64,000 nt of DNA from Ornithobacterium rhinotracheale (lineage in GTDB: Bacteria > Bacteroidota > Bacteroidia > Flavobacteriales > Weeksellaceae), in assembly GCF_022832975.1 (NCBI RefSeq), contig NZ_CP094846.1, positions 744,001-808,000 on the forward strand, given 5' to 3'. Shown piece by piece: positions 1 through 9,658 of the stretch. A program made the translations under genes and the position numbers. The notes under the pieces are model-generated. The model had not been told where the DNA came from and made no database searches. It saw nothing but the letters and a program-made list of their open reading frames with translations. The stretch's first letter is position 1; every line of letters starts with the position of its first letter.

Positions 1-254
1 TCTGCTACCGCATTTTCTTTTTCTAAAACAGCCGCTACAATAGGTCCCGAAATCATAAAATCTACCAATTCATCAAAGAAAGGACGCTCCTTGTGCACCG
101 CATAAAAATGCTCGGCATCAGCACGGCTCAATTGCGTAAGTTTCATTGCACGAATTTTAAATCCAGCATTCACGATATCGTTTAGAATCGCCCCGATATG
201 TCCCTTTTTTACCGCATTGGGCTTAATCATTGTAAAGGTGAGATTGTTTTGCAT
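1..254 (-). CDS. ndk: Nucleoside diphosphate kinase, 5' part
   Basis: The first 84 codons of a nucleoside diphosphate kinase, which transfers the gamma-phosphate of ATP to NDPs in the cytoplasm. The gene runs off the left edge, so the catalytic histidine is outside the window. The protein begins [18 protein letters not shown]; the segment [11 protein letters not shown] is the family's N-terminal beta-strand signature, and [14 protein letters not shown] and [10 protein letters not shown] match the conserved Kpn-loop region and following strand. The ATG at 254 is the only plausible start. It is divergent from the next gene, with about 130 bases between them. Confidence 0.93.
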   Translation of the reverse strand, partial: MQNNLTFTMIKPNAVKKGHIGAILNDIVNAGFKIRAMKLTQLSRADAEHFYAVHKERPFFDELVDFMISGPIVAAVLEKENAVA

Positions 255-383
255 GTGTTTGAATTTTAAAGGTTAAAATTAATCTTCTGCCTAAAGATAG
301 AAATTAATCTTAAAGAATCAATACACTACACAAAAAATTTTAGCACAATAATTGCATTTTTCAAGGCAAAAAATATTCATTTA

Positions 384-872
384 ATGCCAATAGAAATTAC
401 ATATCATTCGGGAATTTATACCCTAAAAAGCAAACAAAAATTATACGGAAGCATGGACGAAGTTTGGGATTTTTTCTCTCGGCCTAAAAATCTAAACGCC
501 ATGACGCCCAACGATTTAAAATTTGAAATTACTACGCCAGATTTAGCCGAGCGCACTTACCAAGGGCAAATAATTTCCTATGAAATTGAAATTTTCCCAA
601 TGCTTAAAAATCATTGGATTACCGAGATTACTTTGGTCAAAGAAAACGAACTTTTTATCGATGAGCAGCGATTTGGCCCTTATGCAATGTGGCATCATGA
701 GCACCATTTCACGCCGCTTGCCGATAACGAAGTTTTGATGGAAGATATCATCAGTTTTAAATTACCCATGGGCGCATTGGGAAGAGTAGTGGCGAGTGGT
801 TTAATCAAAAATAAGCTAAAAAAGATTTTTGATTTTAGGTATAAATTTTGCGAAGAAAGATTTAAAAAATAA
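384..872 (+). CDS. SRPBCC-family ligand-binding protein
   Basis: A 162-residue protein with the START/SRPBCC fold pattern seen in the cyclase/dehydrase and COQ10-like group: an N-terminal strand, the helix segment GSMDEVWDFFSRPKNLNAMTP, then a series of beta strands and a long C-terminal helix. Such proteins bind hydrophobic ligands; the ligand here cannot be read from sequence. There is no signal peptide or membrane segment, so it is probably cytoplasmic. It lies only 8 bases upstream of the lipocalin gene in the same direction, so the two are probably co-transcribed, which would pair two small lipid-binding proteins. Confidence 0.75.
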   Translation: MPIEITYHSGIYTLKSKQKLYGSMDEVWDFFSRPKNLNAMTPNDLKFEITTPDLAERTYQGQIISYEIEIFPMLKNHWITEITLVKENELFIDEQRFGPYAMWHHEHHFTPLADNEVLMEDIISFKLPMGALGRVVASGLIKNKLKKIFDFRYKFCEERFKK

Positions 873-880
873 TTAAAAAT

Positions 881-1420
881 ATGAATTTTAAAGTAATTAA
901 ATATCCGTTAATCGCGGGTGCAGCAGCTTTTTTGCTGTTCAATTTGGTGGGCTGTGTGAGCATTCCCAAAGGGGTGCAAGCGGTAAAAGGATTTGAGAAG
1001 GAAAAGTATTTAGGAAAATGGTATGAAATCGCTCGTTTTGATTTTAAATTCGAGAAAAATATGAAAAATGTTACCGCTGAATATTCCCAAAATGCAGACG
1101 GGAGCATCAAAGTGGTGAATCGTGGTTTTAATAACAAAAAGAATAAATGGGACGAAGCTGTGGGCAAAGCTAAATTTGTAAACGAACCGACTGAAGCTCG
1201 TCTGAAAGTTTCGTTTTTCGGGCTATTTTACGCAGGATACAATGTCGTGATGATGGATCCTGATTACGAAAATGTTTTAGTCATGGGAAACAACACCGAT
1301 TACATTTGGTTTCTCTCGCGCAACAAACAAATGCCCGAAGATGTGAAACAAAAATTCATGCAAAAAGCAAAAGATGCGGGCTATGATTTGTCGAGATTAG
1401 TCTGGACAGAACAAGATTAA
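881..1420 (+). CDS. blc: Lipocalin, Blc-type outer-membrane lipoprotein
   Basis: A 179-residue bacterial lipocalin. The N-terminus has a hydrophobic signal and a lipobox-like segment (LFNLVGCVS, Cys about residue 25), so it is probably lipid-anchored in the envelope. The lipocalin signature is KYLGKWYEIARFDF at about residues 43-56, and the second motif VMMDPDYENVLVMG and the C-terminal YDLSRLVWTEQD also match Blc. Blc-type lipocalins bind fatty acids or lysophospholipids and are linked to membrane maintenance. Length is normal for the family. It is followed by a clear hairpin terminator. Confidence 0.9.
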   Translation: MNFKVIKYPLIAGAAAFLLFNLVGCVSIPKGVQAVKGFEKEKYLGKWYEIARFDFKFEKNMKNVTAEYSQNADGSIKVVNRGFNNKKNKWDEAVGKAKFVNEPTEARLKVSFFGLFYAGYNVVMMDPDYENVLVMGNNTDYIWFLSRNKQMPEDVKQKFMQKAKDAGYDLSRLVWTEQD

Positions 1421-1438
1421 TTTAATTCAATAAAAAAT

Positions 1439-1474
1439 AAGGGCAATTCAATATTTTTTGAGTTGCCCTTTTTA
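1439..1474. terminator. Bidirectional intrinsic terminator
   Basis: An 11-bp stem, AAGGGCAATTC against GAGTTGCCCTT (one G-U pair), is flanked by an A-run on the left and a T-run on the right. It sits between the converging lipocalin and antiporter genes and can serve both. Confidence 0.85.
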
Positions 1475-1478
1475 ATTT

Positions 1479-2774
1479 TTAAGCTGTTTGGCTTTCGGAT
1501 TTTTTAGAAATAAAAACTAAATAAATGCTCGTGATAATGAATAAAAATAGCAAATACCACACATTTTGAATCAAGTCGAAATAGCTAAAATCTTTGCTTA
1601 AGCTCAGAATCAATAAAACTTGTGCCCCATAAGGAATAATCCCTTGAATCACACAACTATAAATATCCATGAACGAAGCTAATTTTTTAGCGTTCAAATG
1701 ATAAGTATCTCTCAGTTTTTGCACCAATGGGCTAGAAATAATGATGGAAACGGTGTTGTTTGCCACCGCAATATCTACCACAGAAACGAGCGTTGCCACC
1801 ACGCCATACGCTCTTTTTCGGTTGATGAATCGCTCCACGCTGTTGAGCAAATATTTCAATCCGCCCTCTTTGTTTACCATGTGACCAAGCCCACCAATTA
1901 GTAACGAAAGAATAAAGATTTCGTTCATATTGGCAAATCCTGTGTAGATGTTTTTGGTAAAAGAAATCACCGTAAAATAATCAAAATAAAGCCCAATGGC
2001 TCCAGCTGCCGCAATCCCAAGCACGAGTGCACCAAAGACATGCATGCCACTCGCCGCCAAAATAATCACAATCGCATACGGCAATACATTGATAAAATCT
2101 ACATAATTTACGGCTAACTCTTGCCCTTCAACTTGAATGTTTTTACCCAAAAAATAAAAAACAACAATACTACACAAGGCTGCAGGAATGGCTAATTTTA
2201 AGTTTTCCTTCATTTTGTCGGCCATAGAACATTCCATACTTTGCGTAGCGGCAATCGTGGTGTCCGAAACCACCGAAAGATTGTCGCCAAACATAGTGCC
2301 ACACAATAGCGAACCCGCCAAAATCGCTGATTCGGCATCGGTTTGGGCGGCAAATCCTAAAGTAGTTCCGCCAAGTGCCGCAATGGCACCCATTGATGTT
2401 CCCGTAGCTGTCGCTACAATGGCAGAAATAATGAAAATCCCCACATATAGCCAGCCCGAAGGCAAGGTGTGTAATGTTAAATTTACCACAGAATTAAGTG
2501 CGCCGATTTCGCTAGTAATTTGCGTGAAAGCACCTGCTAGCAAGTAGATTAAACACATGGTAATGATATTGTTGTTTCCGCAGCCTTCCACAAAAACGGT
2601 GACTTTCTCTTTGAAATCTCCTTTGAATAAAAGCAAGGCCGTAATCACACCCACCACAGCGGGGATGGGCGCAGGAATGGCGTAAAAATCTTCTAAAATG
2701 ATACCGCTCCCCAAGAATAGTGTAATAAACACAATAAACGGAATGAGTGATATCCAGCTAAGCTTTTGTTTCAT
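1479..2774 (-). CDS. NhaC-family Na+/H+ antiporter
   Basis: A 431-residue inner-membrane protein with about ten or more hydrophobic helices, matching the Na+/H+ antiporter NhaC family. Recognisable segments are TATGTSMGAIAALGG, LLCGTMFGDNLSVVSDTTIAATQ (the family's charged motif with GDN and SDTT) and VVDIAVANNTVSIIISSPL. The family exchanges cytoplasmic Na+ (in some members with other substrates, such as malate/lactate) for protons; substrate specificity is not decided here. It lies 44 bases downstream of uvrA on the same strand and may be read through from it. Confidence 0.87.
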   Translation of the reverse strand: MKQKLSWISLIPFIVFITLFLGSGIILEDFYAIPAPIPAVVGVITALLLFKGDFKEKVTVFVEGCGNNNIITMCLIYLLAGAFTQITSEIGALNSVVNLTLHTLPSGWLYVGIFIISAIVATATGTSMGAIAALGGTTLGFAAQTDAESAILAGSLLCGTMFGDNLSVVSDTTIAATQSMECSMADKMKENLKLAIPAALCSIVVFYFLGKNIQVEGQELAVNYVDFINVLPYAIVIILAASGMHVFGALVLGIAAAGAIGLYFDYFTVISFTKNIYTGFANMNEIFILSLLIGGLGHMVNKEGGLKYLLNSVERFINRKRAYGVVATLVSVVDIAVANNTVSIIISSPLVQKLRDTYHLNAKKLASFMDIYSCVIQGIIPYGAQVLLILSLSKDFSYFDLIQNVWYLLFLFIITSIYLVFISKKSESQTA

Positions 2775-2818
2775 AAAAGTTAATAGGTTTTGGTTTATAA
2801 ATAGGTTTTAAATTAGGT

Positions 2819-5620
2819 TTAAAGTTTATCTAAAAGATATTTGGCGGTGTAGCTTCGATCCGAGTGAATGATTTCTTCTGGCGTACCTGCGGCTACGATT
2901 TCTCCTCCTTTTTTGCCCCCTTCAGGTCCAAGGTCTAGGATGTAATCCGCACATTTTATGATGTCTGGGTGATGCTCAATCACCCACACGCTGTGCCCGT
3001 TATCAATGAGTGCGCGTAGCGATTTCATCAGCTTATTGATGTCGTGAAAATGTAATCCAGTAGATGGCTCGTCAAAAATGAAAAGAGTGTTCTTGGCAGC
3101 CGTTCCCTTAATCAAGAAAGAGGCTAGTTTGATACGCTGCGCCTCGCCTCCAGAGAGCGTACTGCTTGATTGTCCAAGTTGCACATAGCCCAGCCCTACA
3201 TCTTGCAGACTTTGTAGTTTTTCGGCAATTTTTTCTTCGCCATGCTTGCTGAAGAAAACAATGGCATCATCTACCGTTAAATTCAGTACATCGCTGATGT
3301 TTTTTCCATGGAATTTTACTTTTAAAATTGAATCTTTAAAGCGTTTTCCGTGGCATTGCTCACACTCTAAATTTACATCTGCCATAAACTGCATTTCGAT
3401 GGTAATGCTTCCCTCGCCTTGGCAATGGTCGCATCGTCCGCCATCTACGTTAAACGAGAAATGCTTGGCTTGGTATCCACGCAATTTGCTTAATTTTTGA
3501 TTGGCAAAAAGTTTTCTTATGTCATCATAAGCCTTGATGTAAGTTACAGGATTGGAGCGAGAAGATTTTCCAATCGGGTTTTGATCTATGTATTCAAGGG
3601 CTTTAACTTTGCTTAAATCGCCTCTTATGGATTCAAAATCTCCGAGTTTGCTCCCGTAAATTTCCAATTCTCGTTCAATGGCTGGTATGAAAATAGATTT
3701 CAATAAAGTACTTTTGCCTGAGCCACTTACGCCTGTAATTACTGTTAGGCTATTAAGTGGTAATTTAGCCGAAATGTTTTTTAAATTATTTTCTCGTGCG
3801 CCCGTTACTTCAATATAGTTTCGCATCGGGATACGGGATTGAGGCACTTTAATCTCTCTTTCGCCGTTTAGGTATTGCGCCGTAAGTGTTTTAGACTTAA
3901 GCAATTCTTGATAAGTGCCCGCAAAAACAACTTCGCCCCCGTGGGTGCCCGCTTCAGGACCTATATCGATGATGTAGTCGGCAGCTTTCATGATGTCTTC
4001 GTCGTGCTCGACCACAATCACGGTATTGCCTAAATCTCTCAATTTTTTCAGTACAGAAATTAAGTTTTCGGTGTCGCGTGAGTGCAAACCTATGGAAGGC
4101 TCATCAAGAATGTACATACTGCCCACCAAGCTACTTCCGAGCGAAGTCGCCAAGTTGATGCGCTGTGATTCTCCACCAGAAAGTGTGTTGGAATTTCGGT
4201 TTAAACTTAAATAGCCTAAACCAACATCTAGTAGGAAACTAATGCGGTTGTTGATTTCCAAAAGCAAGCGTTTTGCCACTTTTTCTTGGTAAGGCGATAG
4301 TTCTAATTGATTGAAAAATTCGCCCAATTCATTCAGCGGTAAATTCACCAAATCATTAATAGATTTGCCCCCGATTTTCACCCAATTGGTTTCTTCGCGC
4401 AAGCGTTTTCCTTTGCAAGTAGGGCAAGTAGTCTTGCCACGGTAGCGAGAAAGCATCACGCGATATTGGATTTTGTAGGTGTTTTCTTCCAGCATTTGGA
4501 AGAAATTATTGATGCTGGCAGATTTTTTATTTTTTCCTTCCCAAAGCAATTTTTTTTGCTCATCGGTGAGCTCGAAATAGGGTTTGTGAATAGGAAAATC
4601 GAATTCGGATGATTCTTTAATGAAATGTTTTTTCCACTCGCTCATTTTTTCGCCACGCCAAGCGACAACGGCATCTTCGTAAATGGATAAATTTTTGTTG
4701 GGTACGACTAAATTTTCGTCAATTCCCATCACCTTGCCATATCCCTCACAAGTAGGGCAAGCACCCAGCGGATTGTTGAAACTAAAGAAATGCAGACTTG
4801 GCTCGATAAACGAAATTCCGTCTAATTCAAAACGATTAGAAAATGATTTAATTTCTTTTTTTTCAGGGATTTTCACCATCATTTCGCCATGCCCTTCATA
4901 GAACGCAGTCTGTACCGAATCGCTCAATCGGTGATAAAAATCTTCATCATTTTGTGTGCTGACACGATCGATGACTAAACTGATTTCGGTGCCCTCTGGT
5001 GGCTCAAAATTAAAATCAATTAAATCCTGAATTTTTTGCGTTTGGTCGCCGATTTCTACACGCGCAAAACCTTGTTTTTGTAGAATATCTAAACTTTCTT
5101 GAAATGAGCGAGATTCATCTGTTTTGATGAATGGTGCAAGAATGCTCAAATTCGTATTTTCGGGTAATTTTTTGATGAAATCAATAACATCGGTTACGGT
5201 GTCTTTGCTCACCTTTTCGCCCGAAATAGGAGAGAAGGTTTCCCCGATGCGTGCATACAGAAGTTTTAGATAATCATAAATTTCGGTAGTGGTACCCACC
5301 GTTGAGCGTGGATTGGTAGAATTTACCTTTTGCTGAATCGCTATGGCAGGGGCGATTCCCTTGATGTTATCGACTTGAGGTTTGTCCAACCGACCTAAAA
5401 ACTGGCGCGCGTAGGCAGAAAGGCTCTCTACATAGCGACGCTGCCCCTCGGCGTAAAGCGTATCGAAGGCTAAAGTGGATTTTCCCGAGCCCGAAAGTCC
5501 TGTGATTACCACCAATTTGTTTTTGGGAATCGTGAGATTTATATTTTTTAAATTATGAAGTTTGGCTCCAATAATTTGAATTTCGGTTTTAGGATTAAAA
5601 TCTTTTTTAGTTTTGGTCAT
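2819..5620 (-). CDS. uvrA: Excinuclease ABC subunit A
   Basis: A 933-residue UvrA, the damage-recognition ATPase of nucleotide excision repair. It has two ABC ATPase modules: Walker A GLSGSGKST near residue 42 and GVSGSGKST near residue 632, each with its signature (LSGGESQRINLA and LSGGEAQRIKLA). The zinc modules are visible as CPTCEGYGKV, CPTCKGKRL, and the CDHCQGEG/CEQCHGKRF pair. The UvrB-binding segment RRYVESLSAYARQFLGRL is intact. The length is the usual one. A -7-like box TAACTTTG lies on the minus strand at 5641-5648, just upstream of the ATG. Confidence 0.98.
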   Translation of the reverse strand: MTKTKKDFNPKTEIQIIGAKLHNLKNINLTIPKNKLVVITGLSGSGKSTLAFDTLYAEGQRRYVESLSAYARQFLGRLDKPQVDNIKGIAPAIAIQQKVNSTNPRSTVGTTTEIYDYLKLLYARIGETFSPISGEKVSKDTVTDVIDFIKKLPENTNLSILAPFIKTDESRSFQESLDILQKQGFARVEIGDQTQKIQDLIDFNFEPPEGTEISLVIDRVSTQNDEDFYHRLSDSVQTAFYEGHGEMMVKIPEKKEIKSFSNRFELDGISFIEPSLHFFSFNNPLGACPTCEGYGKVMGIDENLVVPNKNLSIYEDAVVAWRGEKMSEWKKHFIKESSEFDFPIHKPYFELTDEQKKLLWEGKNKKSASINNFFQMLEENTYKIQYRVMLSRYRGKTTCPTCKGKRLREETNWVKIGGKSINDLVNLPLNELGEFFNQLELSPYQEKVAKRLLLEINNRISFLLDVGLGYLSLNRNSNTLSGGESQRINLATSLGSSLVGSMYILDEPSIGLHSRDTENLISVLKKLRDLGNTVIVVEHDEDIMKAADYIIDIGPEAGTHGGEVVFAGTYQELLKSKTLTAQYLNGEREIKVPQSRIPMRNYIEVTGARENNLKNISAKLPLNSLTVITGVSGSGKSTLLKSIFIPAIERELEIYGSKLGDFESIRGDLSKVKALEYIDQNPIGKSSRSNPVTYIKAYDDIRKLFANQKLSKLRGYQAKHFSFNVDGGRCDHCQGEGSITIEMQFMADVNLECEQCHGKRFKDSILKVKFHGKNISDVLNLTVDDAIVFFSKHGEEKIAEKLQSLQDVGLGYVQLGQSSSTLSGGEAQRIKLASFLIKGTAAKNTLFIFDEPSTGLHFHDINKLMKSLRALIDNGHSVWVIEHHPDIIKCADYILDLGPEGGKKGGEIVAAGTPEEIIHSDRSYTAKYLLDKL

Positions 5621-5640
5621 AGGTTTTTGTAATAAGAAAA

Positions 5641-5648
5641 CAAAGTTA
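5641..5648 (-). promoter_or_regulatory. Putative -7 box for uvrA
   Basis: TAACTTTG on the minus strand fits the Bacteroidota -7 consensus TAnnTTTG and lies about 20 bases upstream of the uvrA start. No clear -33 element is seen, so support is moderate. Confidence 0.4.
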
Positions 5649-5661
5649 CAAATTTTTGTAT

Positions 5662-5692
5662 AAAAAAAGCCCTCCCGTGTGGGAGAGCTTTT
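5662..5692 (-). terminator. Intrinsic terminator after galK
   Basis: On the minus strand a hairpin with CTCCC/GGGAG core, extended by AAGC/GCTT pairs, is followed by seven U residues. It lies just downstream of the galK stop and upstream of the uvrA promoter. Confidence 0.8.
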
Positions 5693-5716
5693 AATTATAA
5701 ATGTTTAAAAATTAAA

Positions 5717-6874
5717 TTATTTCAATTTTCTAGCACCGTTACTGATGACTACATCGTAAACTTTTGGCTCACGACCATATTTTTCTAAATAGGCTTTTTT
5801 AGCTTTTTCGATGAATTCATCGTACAAATCTTCTTTTACCAAGTTGATTGTACAACCACCAAAGCCCCCGCCCATTACACGAGAACCTGTTACGCCACAT
5901 TCTTTTGCCACATCGTTTAAGAAATCTAATTCCTCGCAACTTACTTCGTAAAGTTTGCTCATGCCGTGGTGCGTTTTGTACATTCTGTTGCCCACAGTTT
6001 CGTAATCTCCTTTTTCCAACGCCTCGCACACATCAAGCACACGCTGAGTCTCTTCGATTACATATTCTGCACGCTTGTAGTCTTCTTCAGAGATTTGGTC
6101 TTTTACTTCGTTAAGCATATCCATAGAAGCATCTCTTAAGAATTCTACTTCTGGATGGTTTTTCTTGATTGCTTCGGCAGCACGCTCGCAAGACTCACGA
6201 CGCTTGTTGTATGCAGAAGAAGCCAATTCGTGTTTTACTACTGTGTCAAGCAAAACTAAACGATAGCCATGTGTATCTGGACTGAATGGGAAATATTCAT
6301 ATTCCATAGATTTACAGTCAAGACGCATTAAGTGACCTTCTTTACCAAAAACAGAAGCAAATTGGTCCATGATACCACATTTCACGCCCACATAGTTGTG
6401 TTCTGTAGCTTGACCGATTTTAGCCAACTCAAATTTATCGATGCCAAGATTGAACATTTCGTTTAAGGCAAAAGCGTAAGTGCTTTCGAGTGCAGCAGAC
6501 GATGACATACCTGCTCCTAGAGGTACATCTCCTGCAAAGGCAGTATCAAATCCCTCGATTTTTCCACCTCTTTTTTGAATTTCACGGCATACACCAAAAA
6601 TATATTTTGCCCAGCTTTGGCTTGGTGCGTCTTCCTCATTTAAGCCAAATTCTGCACTTTCTTTTAAGTCTACTGAATACGCGCGAACTTTATCGGTGCC
6701 ATTTTTCTTGATTTCAGCTACCATTCCTTTGTCAATAGCGCCTGGAAATACGAAACTTCCGTTGTAATCGGTATGCTCACCAATTAAGTTGATTCTACCA
6801 GGAGAAGCATAAACTTCGCCCTCAGTTCCAAACTTTTCTTTAAAAGTATTTCTTACAGTGTTTTCTAAACTCAT
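5717..6874 (-). CDS. galK: Galactokinase
   Basis: A 385-residue galactokinase (GHMP kinase), which phosphorylates alpha-D-galactose to galactose-1-phosphate. All three GHMP motifs are present: PGRINLIGEHTDYNG near the N-terminus, GAGMSSSAALE in the middle, and VMGGGFGGCTIN near the C-terminus. I place the start at ATG 6874 (MSLENTVRN). An in-frame ATG at 6922 would add 16 residues, but it lies next to the terminator hairpin of the upstream transporter, and the shorter form has the usual family length. It forms a galactose-use cluster with the transporter and galM upstream. Genes for GalT/GalE are not in the window. Confidence 0.96.
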   Translation of the reverse strand: MSLENTVRNTFKEKFGTEGEVYASPGRINLIGEHTDYNGSFVFPGAIDKGMVAEIKKNGTDKVRAYSVDLKESAEFGLNEEDAPSQSWAKYIFGVCREIQKRGGKIEGFDTAFAGDVPLGAGMSSSAALESTYAFALNEMFNLGIDKFELAKIGQATEHNYVGVKCGIMDQFASVFGKEGHLMRLDCKSMEYEYFPFSPDTHGYRLVLLDTVVKHELASSAYNKRRESCERAAEAIKKNHPEVEFLRDASMDMLNEVKDQISEEDYKRAEYVIEETQRVLDVCEALEKGDYETVGNRMYKTHHGMSKLYEVSCEELDFLNDVAKECGVTGSRVMGGGFGGCTINLVKEDLYDEFIEKAKKAYLEKYGREPKVYDVVISNGARKLK

Positions 6875-6933
6875 ATGTGTTTTATTTTTTGGGTTAAAAT
6901 TTTGATGTATAAATGTAGACATTTTTTGTGGAT

Positions 6934-6967
6934 AAAAAAAATAAAAGCCCCGAAATTTTCGGGGCTT
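6934..6967 (-). terminator. Terminator between sugar transporter and galK
   Basis: A strong stem AAGCCCCGAAA/TTTCGGGGCTT (minus strand) is followed by an AU-rich run containing seven U residues. It sits between the transporter stop and the galK start, so galK is either expressed by partial read-through or has its own promoter. Confidence 0.85.
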
Positions 6968-6990
6968 ATGATAAATGTTAATTTTGGATA

Positions 6991-8307
6991 TTAAGCTTCT
7001 ACAGGAAGGCTTTCTGGGGCGATGTCTACAGGAATATCTGTGTTGACATTTTTAGAACCAATCAATGCGTAATATAGTAAGAATGCAAGACATCCTACAA
7101 TTACCCAATAGCTTTCGATGTATCCAGCTGAATCGGCAACAGCACCTTGGATAAGTGGAATGATACCACCACCACACACCATCACCATGAAGAATCCAGA
7201 AGCTGCTTCAGTATATCTTCCTAATCCTTCTACTGCAAGGTTGAAGATTCCTCCCCACATTACAGAAGTACAAAGTCCGCAAAGAACCAAGAACATAATA
7301 CTTGTAGGGATTTGAACCATACCAAATGAAATGTCTGATTGGAATACAGGCATACTTACAGTGTGCTCTACTGGGATAAAGATGGCTGCTAAAGTGAAGA
7401 CAATACCTAAAGCCGATACGAATGTAAGCATGGTTTTACTTGAAACGCTACCACCTACAGCGGCACCAACTAAACGACCTATTAACATCAAGAACCAATA
7501 AGTACCTACCACAGATCCTGCAACAGTCGCAGTATACAATAATTCTCCATCGCTGTTTGTTAAACTTGTCATGTAAGGGTTGATAAAGTTTTGGATACCT
7601 ACTTCAATACCCACATACAAGAAGATTGCTACAGCACCTAAGATAAAGTGACGGAAAGAGAATGGGCTGTGTGGCGCTTTCTCATTAGTTTTAGTTACAG
7701 CTAAGCTTGGCTCAGGAATGTTTACAAAGAATAATACCAAGAAAGCAGCTGCGAAAATACCCATTGCTAAAAATAATGCAGGGTAAGCATTTGTTAAGTT
7801 AGCTTTTTCTACATTGCTACCGATGAAGTAACCCACCAAGATAGGAACGATAGTCGCCATCAAAGAGTTGAAAGAACCACCTACTTGAATCAATTGGTTC
7901 CCTTTGTTTCCACCGCCACCTAATTTGTTAAGCATTGGGTTTACCACGGTATTAAGCATACACATTGAGAATCCAGCAACGAAAGCACCTAATAAATAAA
8001 CTTCAAAGCTTCCCATTTCACCAGATAAATACTGAATTCCAGTTCCTAAGAAACCTACAGCAATTGCGATAAGAGCTGTTTTTTTATAACCAATTTTTTG
8101 AAGTAACATCCCTGCAGGATACCCCATGAAAGCATAAGCGATAAAGTTCGCAAAATATCCCAAAGTAGCCATGAAGTTTGAAGCTCCAAATTGATTTTTT
8201 ACGATAACACCCATTGGGTTTGCTAAACCTGTAACGAATGAAATCATACCAAATAGCGCAATCATCATGATGATTGGCAACAAATAATTTTGTTTTGTTG
8301 TACTCAT
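6991..8307 (-). CDS. FucP/GluP-family sugar:H+ symporter (MFS)
   Basis: A 438-residue, roughly 12-helix major facilitator of the FucP-like sugar branch (glucose/galactose transporter type). Characteristic segments are MIALFGMISFVTGLANPMG at the N-terminus, FMGYPAGMLLQKIGYKKT in the loop after helix 2, and MLNTVVNPMLNKLGG. It imports a hexose across the inner membrane. Galactose is the likely substrate because the gene lies between galM (16 bases upstream) and galK (downstream), but glucose or fucose cannot be excluded from sequence. Confidence 0.9.
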   Translation of the reverse strand: MSTTKQNYLLPIIMMIALFGMISFVTGLANPMGVIVKNQFGASNFMATLGYFANFIAYAFMGYPAGMLLQKIGYKKTALIAIAVGFLGTGIQYLSGEMGSFEVYLLGAFVAGFSMCMLNTVVNPMLNKLGGGGNKGNQLIQVGGSFNSLMATIVPILVGYFIGSNVEKANLTNAYPALFLAMGIFAAAFLVLFFVNIPEPSLAVTKTNEKAPHSPFSFRHFILGAVAIFLYVGIEVGIQNFINPYMTSLTNSDGELLYTATVAGSVVGTYWFLMLIGRLVGAAVGGSVSSKTMLTFVSALGIVFTLAAIFIPVEHTVSMPVFQSDISFGMVQIPTSIMFLVLCGLCTSVMWGGIFNLAVEGLGRYTEAASGFFMVMVCGGGIIPLIQGAVADSAGYIESYWVIVGCLAFLLYYALIGSKNVNTDIPVDIAPESLPVEA

Positions 8308-8323
8308 ATGTTTTTTGTTTTAA

Positions 8324-9418
8324 TTATTTTTTAATTCCGAATTTAAAAACTGTAATTTGTTCATATTCATCGCCTGGTAACAATGTTGCAGACGGGAAAT
8401 GTGCATTGTTTGGAGTGTCTGGGAAAACCTGTGCTTCAAAACACAAACCACTACGCTCTGGGAAAGTAGCACCTTGCGCACCTTCAAAACCACCAAGCCA
8501 GTTTCCAGTATATAATTGAACGCCAGGCTCTGTAGTCATTACTTCTAAAGTTCTACCTGATTTAGGATCTTCGCAAAGTGCAGCAAAAGTCAATTCGCCA
8601 GCTTCGGCTTTGTTCAAAACATAGCAATGGTCGTAGCCTTTTCCGATTTTTAATTGTTCAAAATCTGAGTTGATTCTTTCCCCCACGCTGTGTGGCTCGG
8701 TGAAATCCATTGGAGTACCTTGCACTTTTAAAATCTCACCCGTAGGGATAGAGTTTTCATCAATCGGCACAAAGAAATCCGCATTGATTCTCAAAATATG
8801 ATCTTCAATACTTGGCGATGGATTTTGGATGCCCACCAAGTTAAAGAAAGCATGCTGTGTTAAGTTTACAGGCGTAGGCTTATCGGTTTCAGCAATGTAT
8901 TCAATTACAAATTCATTGTTGTCAGTCAAGGAATAAATAACTTCTACGCTCAATTCTCCAGGGAATCCTTCTTCGCCATCTTGAGAAACATAATTAAACT
9001 GAATCGTGCTCTCATCAAGCTGCTGAGCATCCCACACACGTGCATGGAATCCAGTAGGCCCGCCATGTAGAGAGTTAGGCCCGTTATTAATGGTTAATTT
9101 GAAGTCCTCTTCGTAAAGAGAAAATTTACCTTCTTTAATTCTATTACCATATCGCCCAATGATGGTGCTTAAGAAAGGCTCAGGGCTATTTACCACAGCA
9201 TCGATGCTATCGTGTCCCAAAACCACATTGGCATAGTTTCCATCTTTATCAGGAACCATGATGGAAAGGAGCGCACAGCCATAATTGGTCACGGCAATCT
9301 CCATTCCGTTCTTATTTCTTAGGATAAATAAATCAGTTTCTTTGCCGTTGATTTCAGTCTGAAAATCAGAGCGCTGCAAATTTGATTTATTTTCACTTGG
9401 GAAAAATTCGTTTTTCAT
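8324..9418 (-). CDS. galM: Aldose 1-epimerase (mutarotase)
   Basis: A 364-residue galactose mutarotase, interconverting beta- and alpha-D-galactose so that galactokinase can use the alpha form. Family segments include MEIAVTNYGCALLSIMVPD, VVLGHDSIDA, GRYGNRIKEGKF, NNGPNSLHGG, NLTQHAFFNLVG (catalytic His region) and GVQLYTGNWL, with the C-terminal catalytic-Glu region FPERSGLCFEAQVFPDTPNN. I chose ATG 9418 (MKNEFFPSE). An upstream in-frame ATG at 9448 adds ten residues with no conservation. There is no signal peptide. It is the first gene of the galM-transporter-galK run. Confidence 0.95.
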   Translation of the reverse strand: MKNEFFPSENKSNLQRSDFQTEINGKETDLFILRNKNGMEIAVTNYGCALLSIMVPDKDGNYANVVLGHDSIDAVVNSPEPFLSTIIGRYGNRIKEGKFSLYEEDFKLTINNGPNSLHGGPTGFHARVWDAQQLDESTIQFNYVSQDGEEGFPGELSVEVIYSLTDNNEFVIEYIAETDKPTPVNLTQHAFFNLVGIQNPSPSIEDHILRINADFFVPIDENSIPTGEILKVQGTPMDFTEPHSVGERINSDFEQLKIGKGYDHCYVLNKAEAGELTFAALCEDPKSGRTLEVMTTEPGVQLYTGNWLGGFEGAQGATFPERSGLCFEAQVFPDTPNNAHFPSATLLPGDEYEQITVFKFGIKK

Positions 9419-9658
9419 CGTTATAAGTGTTAAAAAAATCTTATGCAAATAACGATTTATTTTTGAATTTTCAAAAAATAATTCAATGATTTTTGTGGTA
9501 TTTTTAAAGTAAAGGGTAGAGCCTTAATATAAGTATATCTTTTTTAAATAAATAACTTATTTTCATGATAAAATTCAGTTATTTGTAAATAATACTGAAT
9601 TTTGGTATTTCAGTGGAAAATAAAAAAATGGGAATTTAAGCTATTTTTCAATGAAAAT

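Noticed and set aside
862-1167. Minus-strand open frame of 101 codons opposite the lipocalin gene
   Set aside because: It lies fully antisense to a well-supported gene, has no motif and contains only codon-complement residues typical of shadow frames.
6875-6922. Longer galK start at 6922
   Set aside because: The extra 16 residues are not seen in the family, and the start would sit beside the terminator of the upstream gene.
9449-9658. Possible regulatory element between galM and thyA
   Set aside because: Only a short ACTGAA/TTCAGT inverted repeat is visible; no promoter box or operator could be supported.
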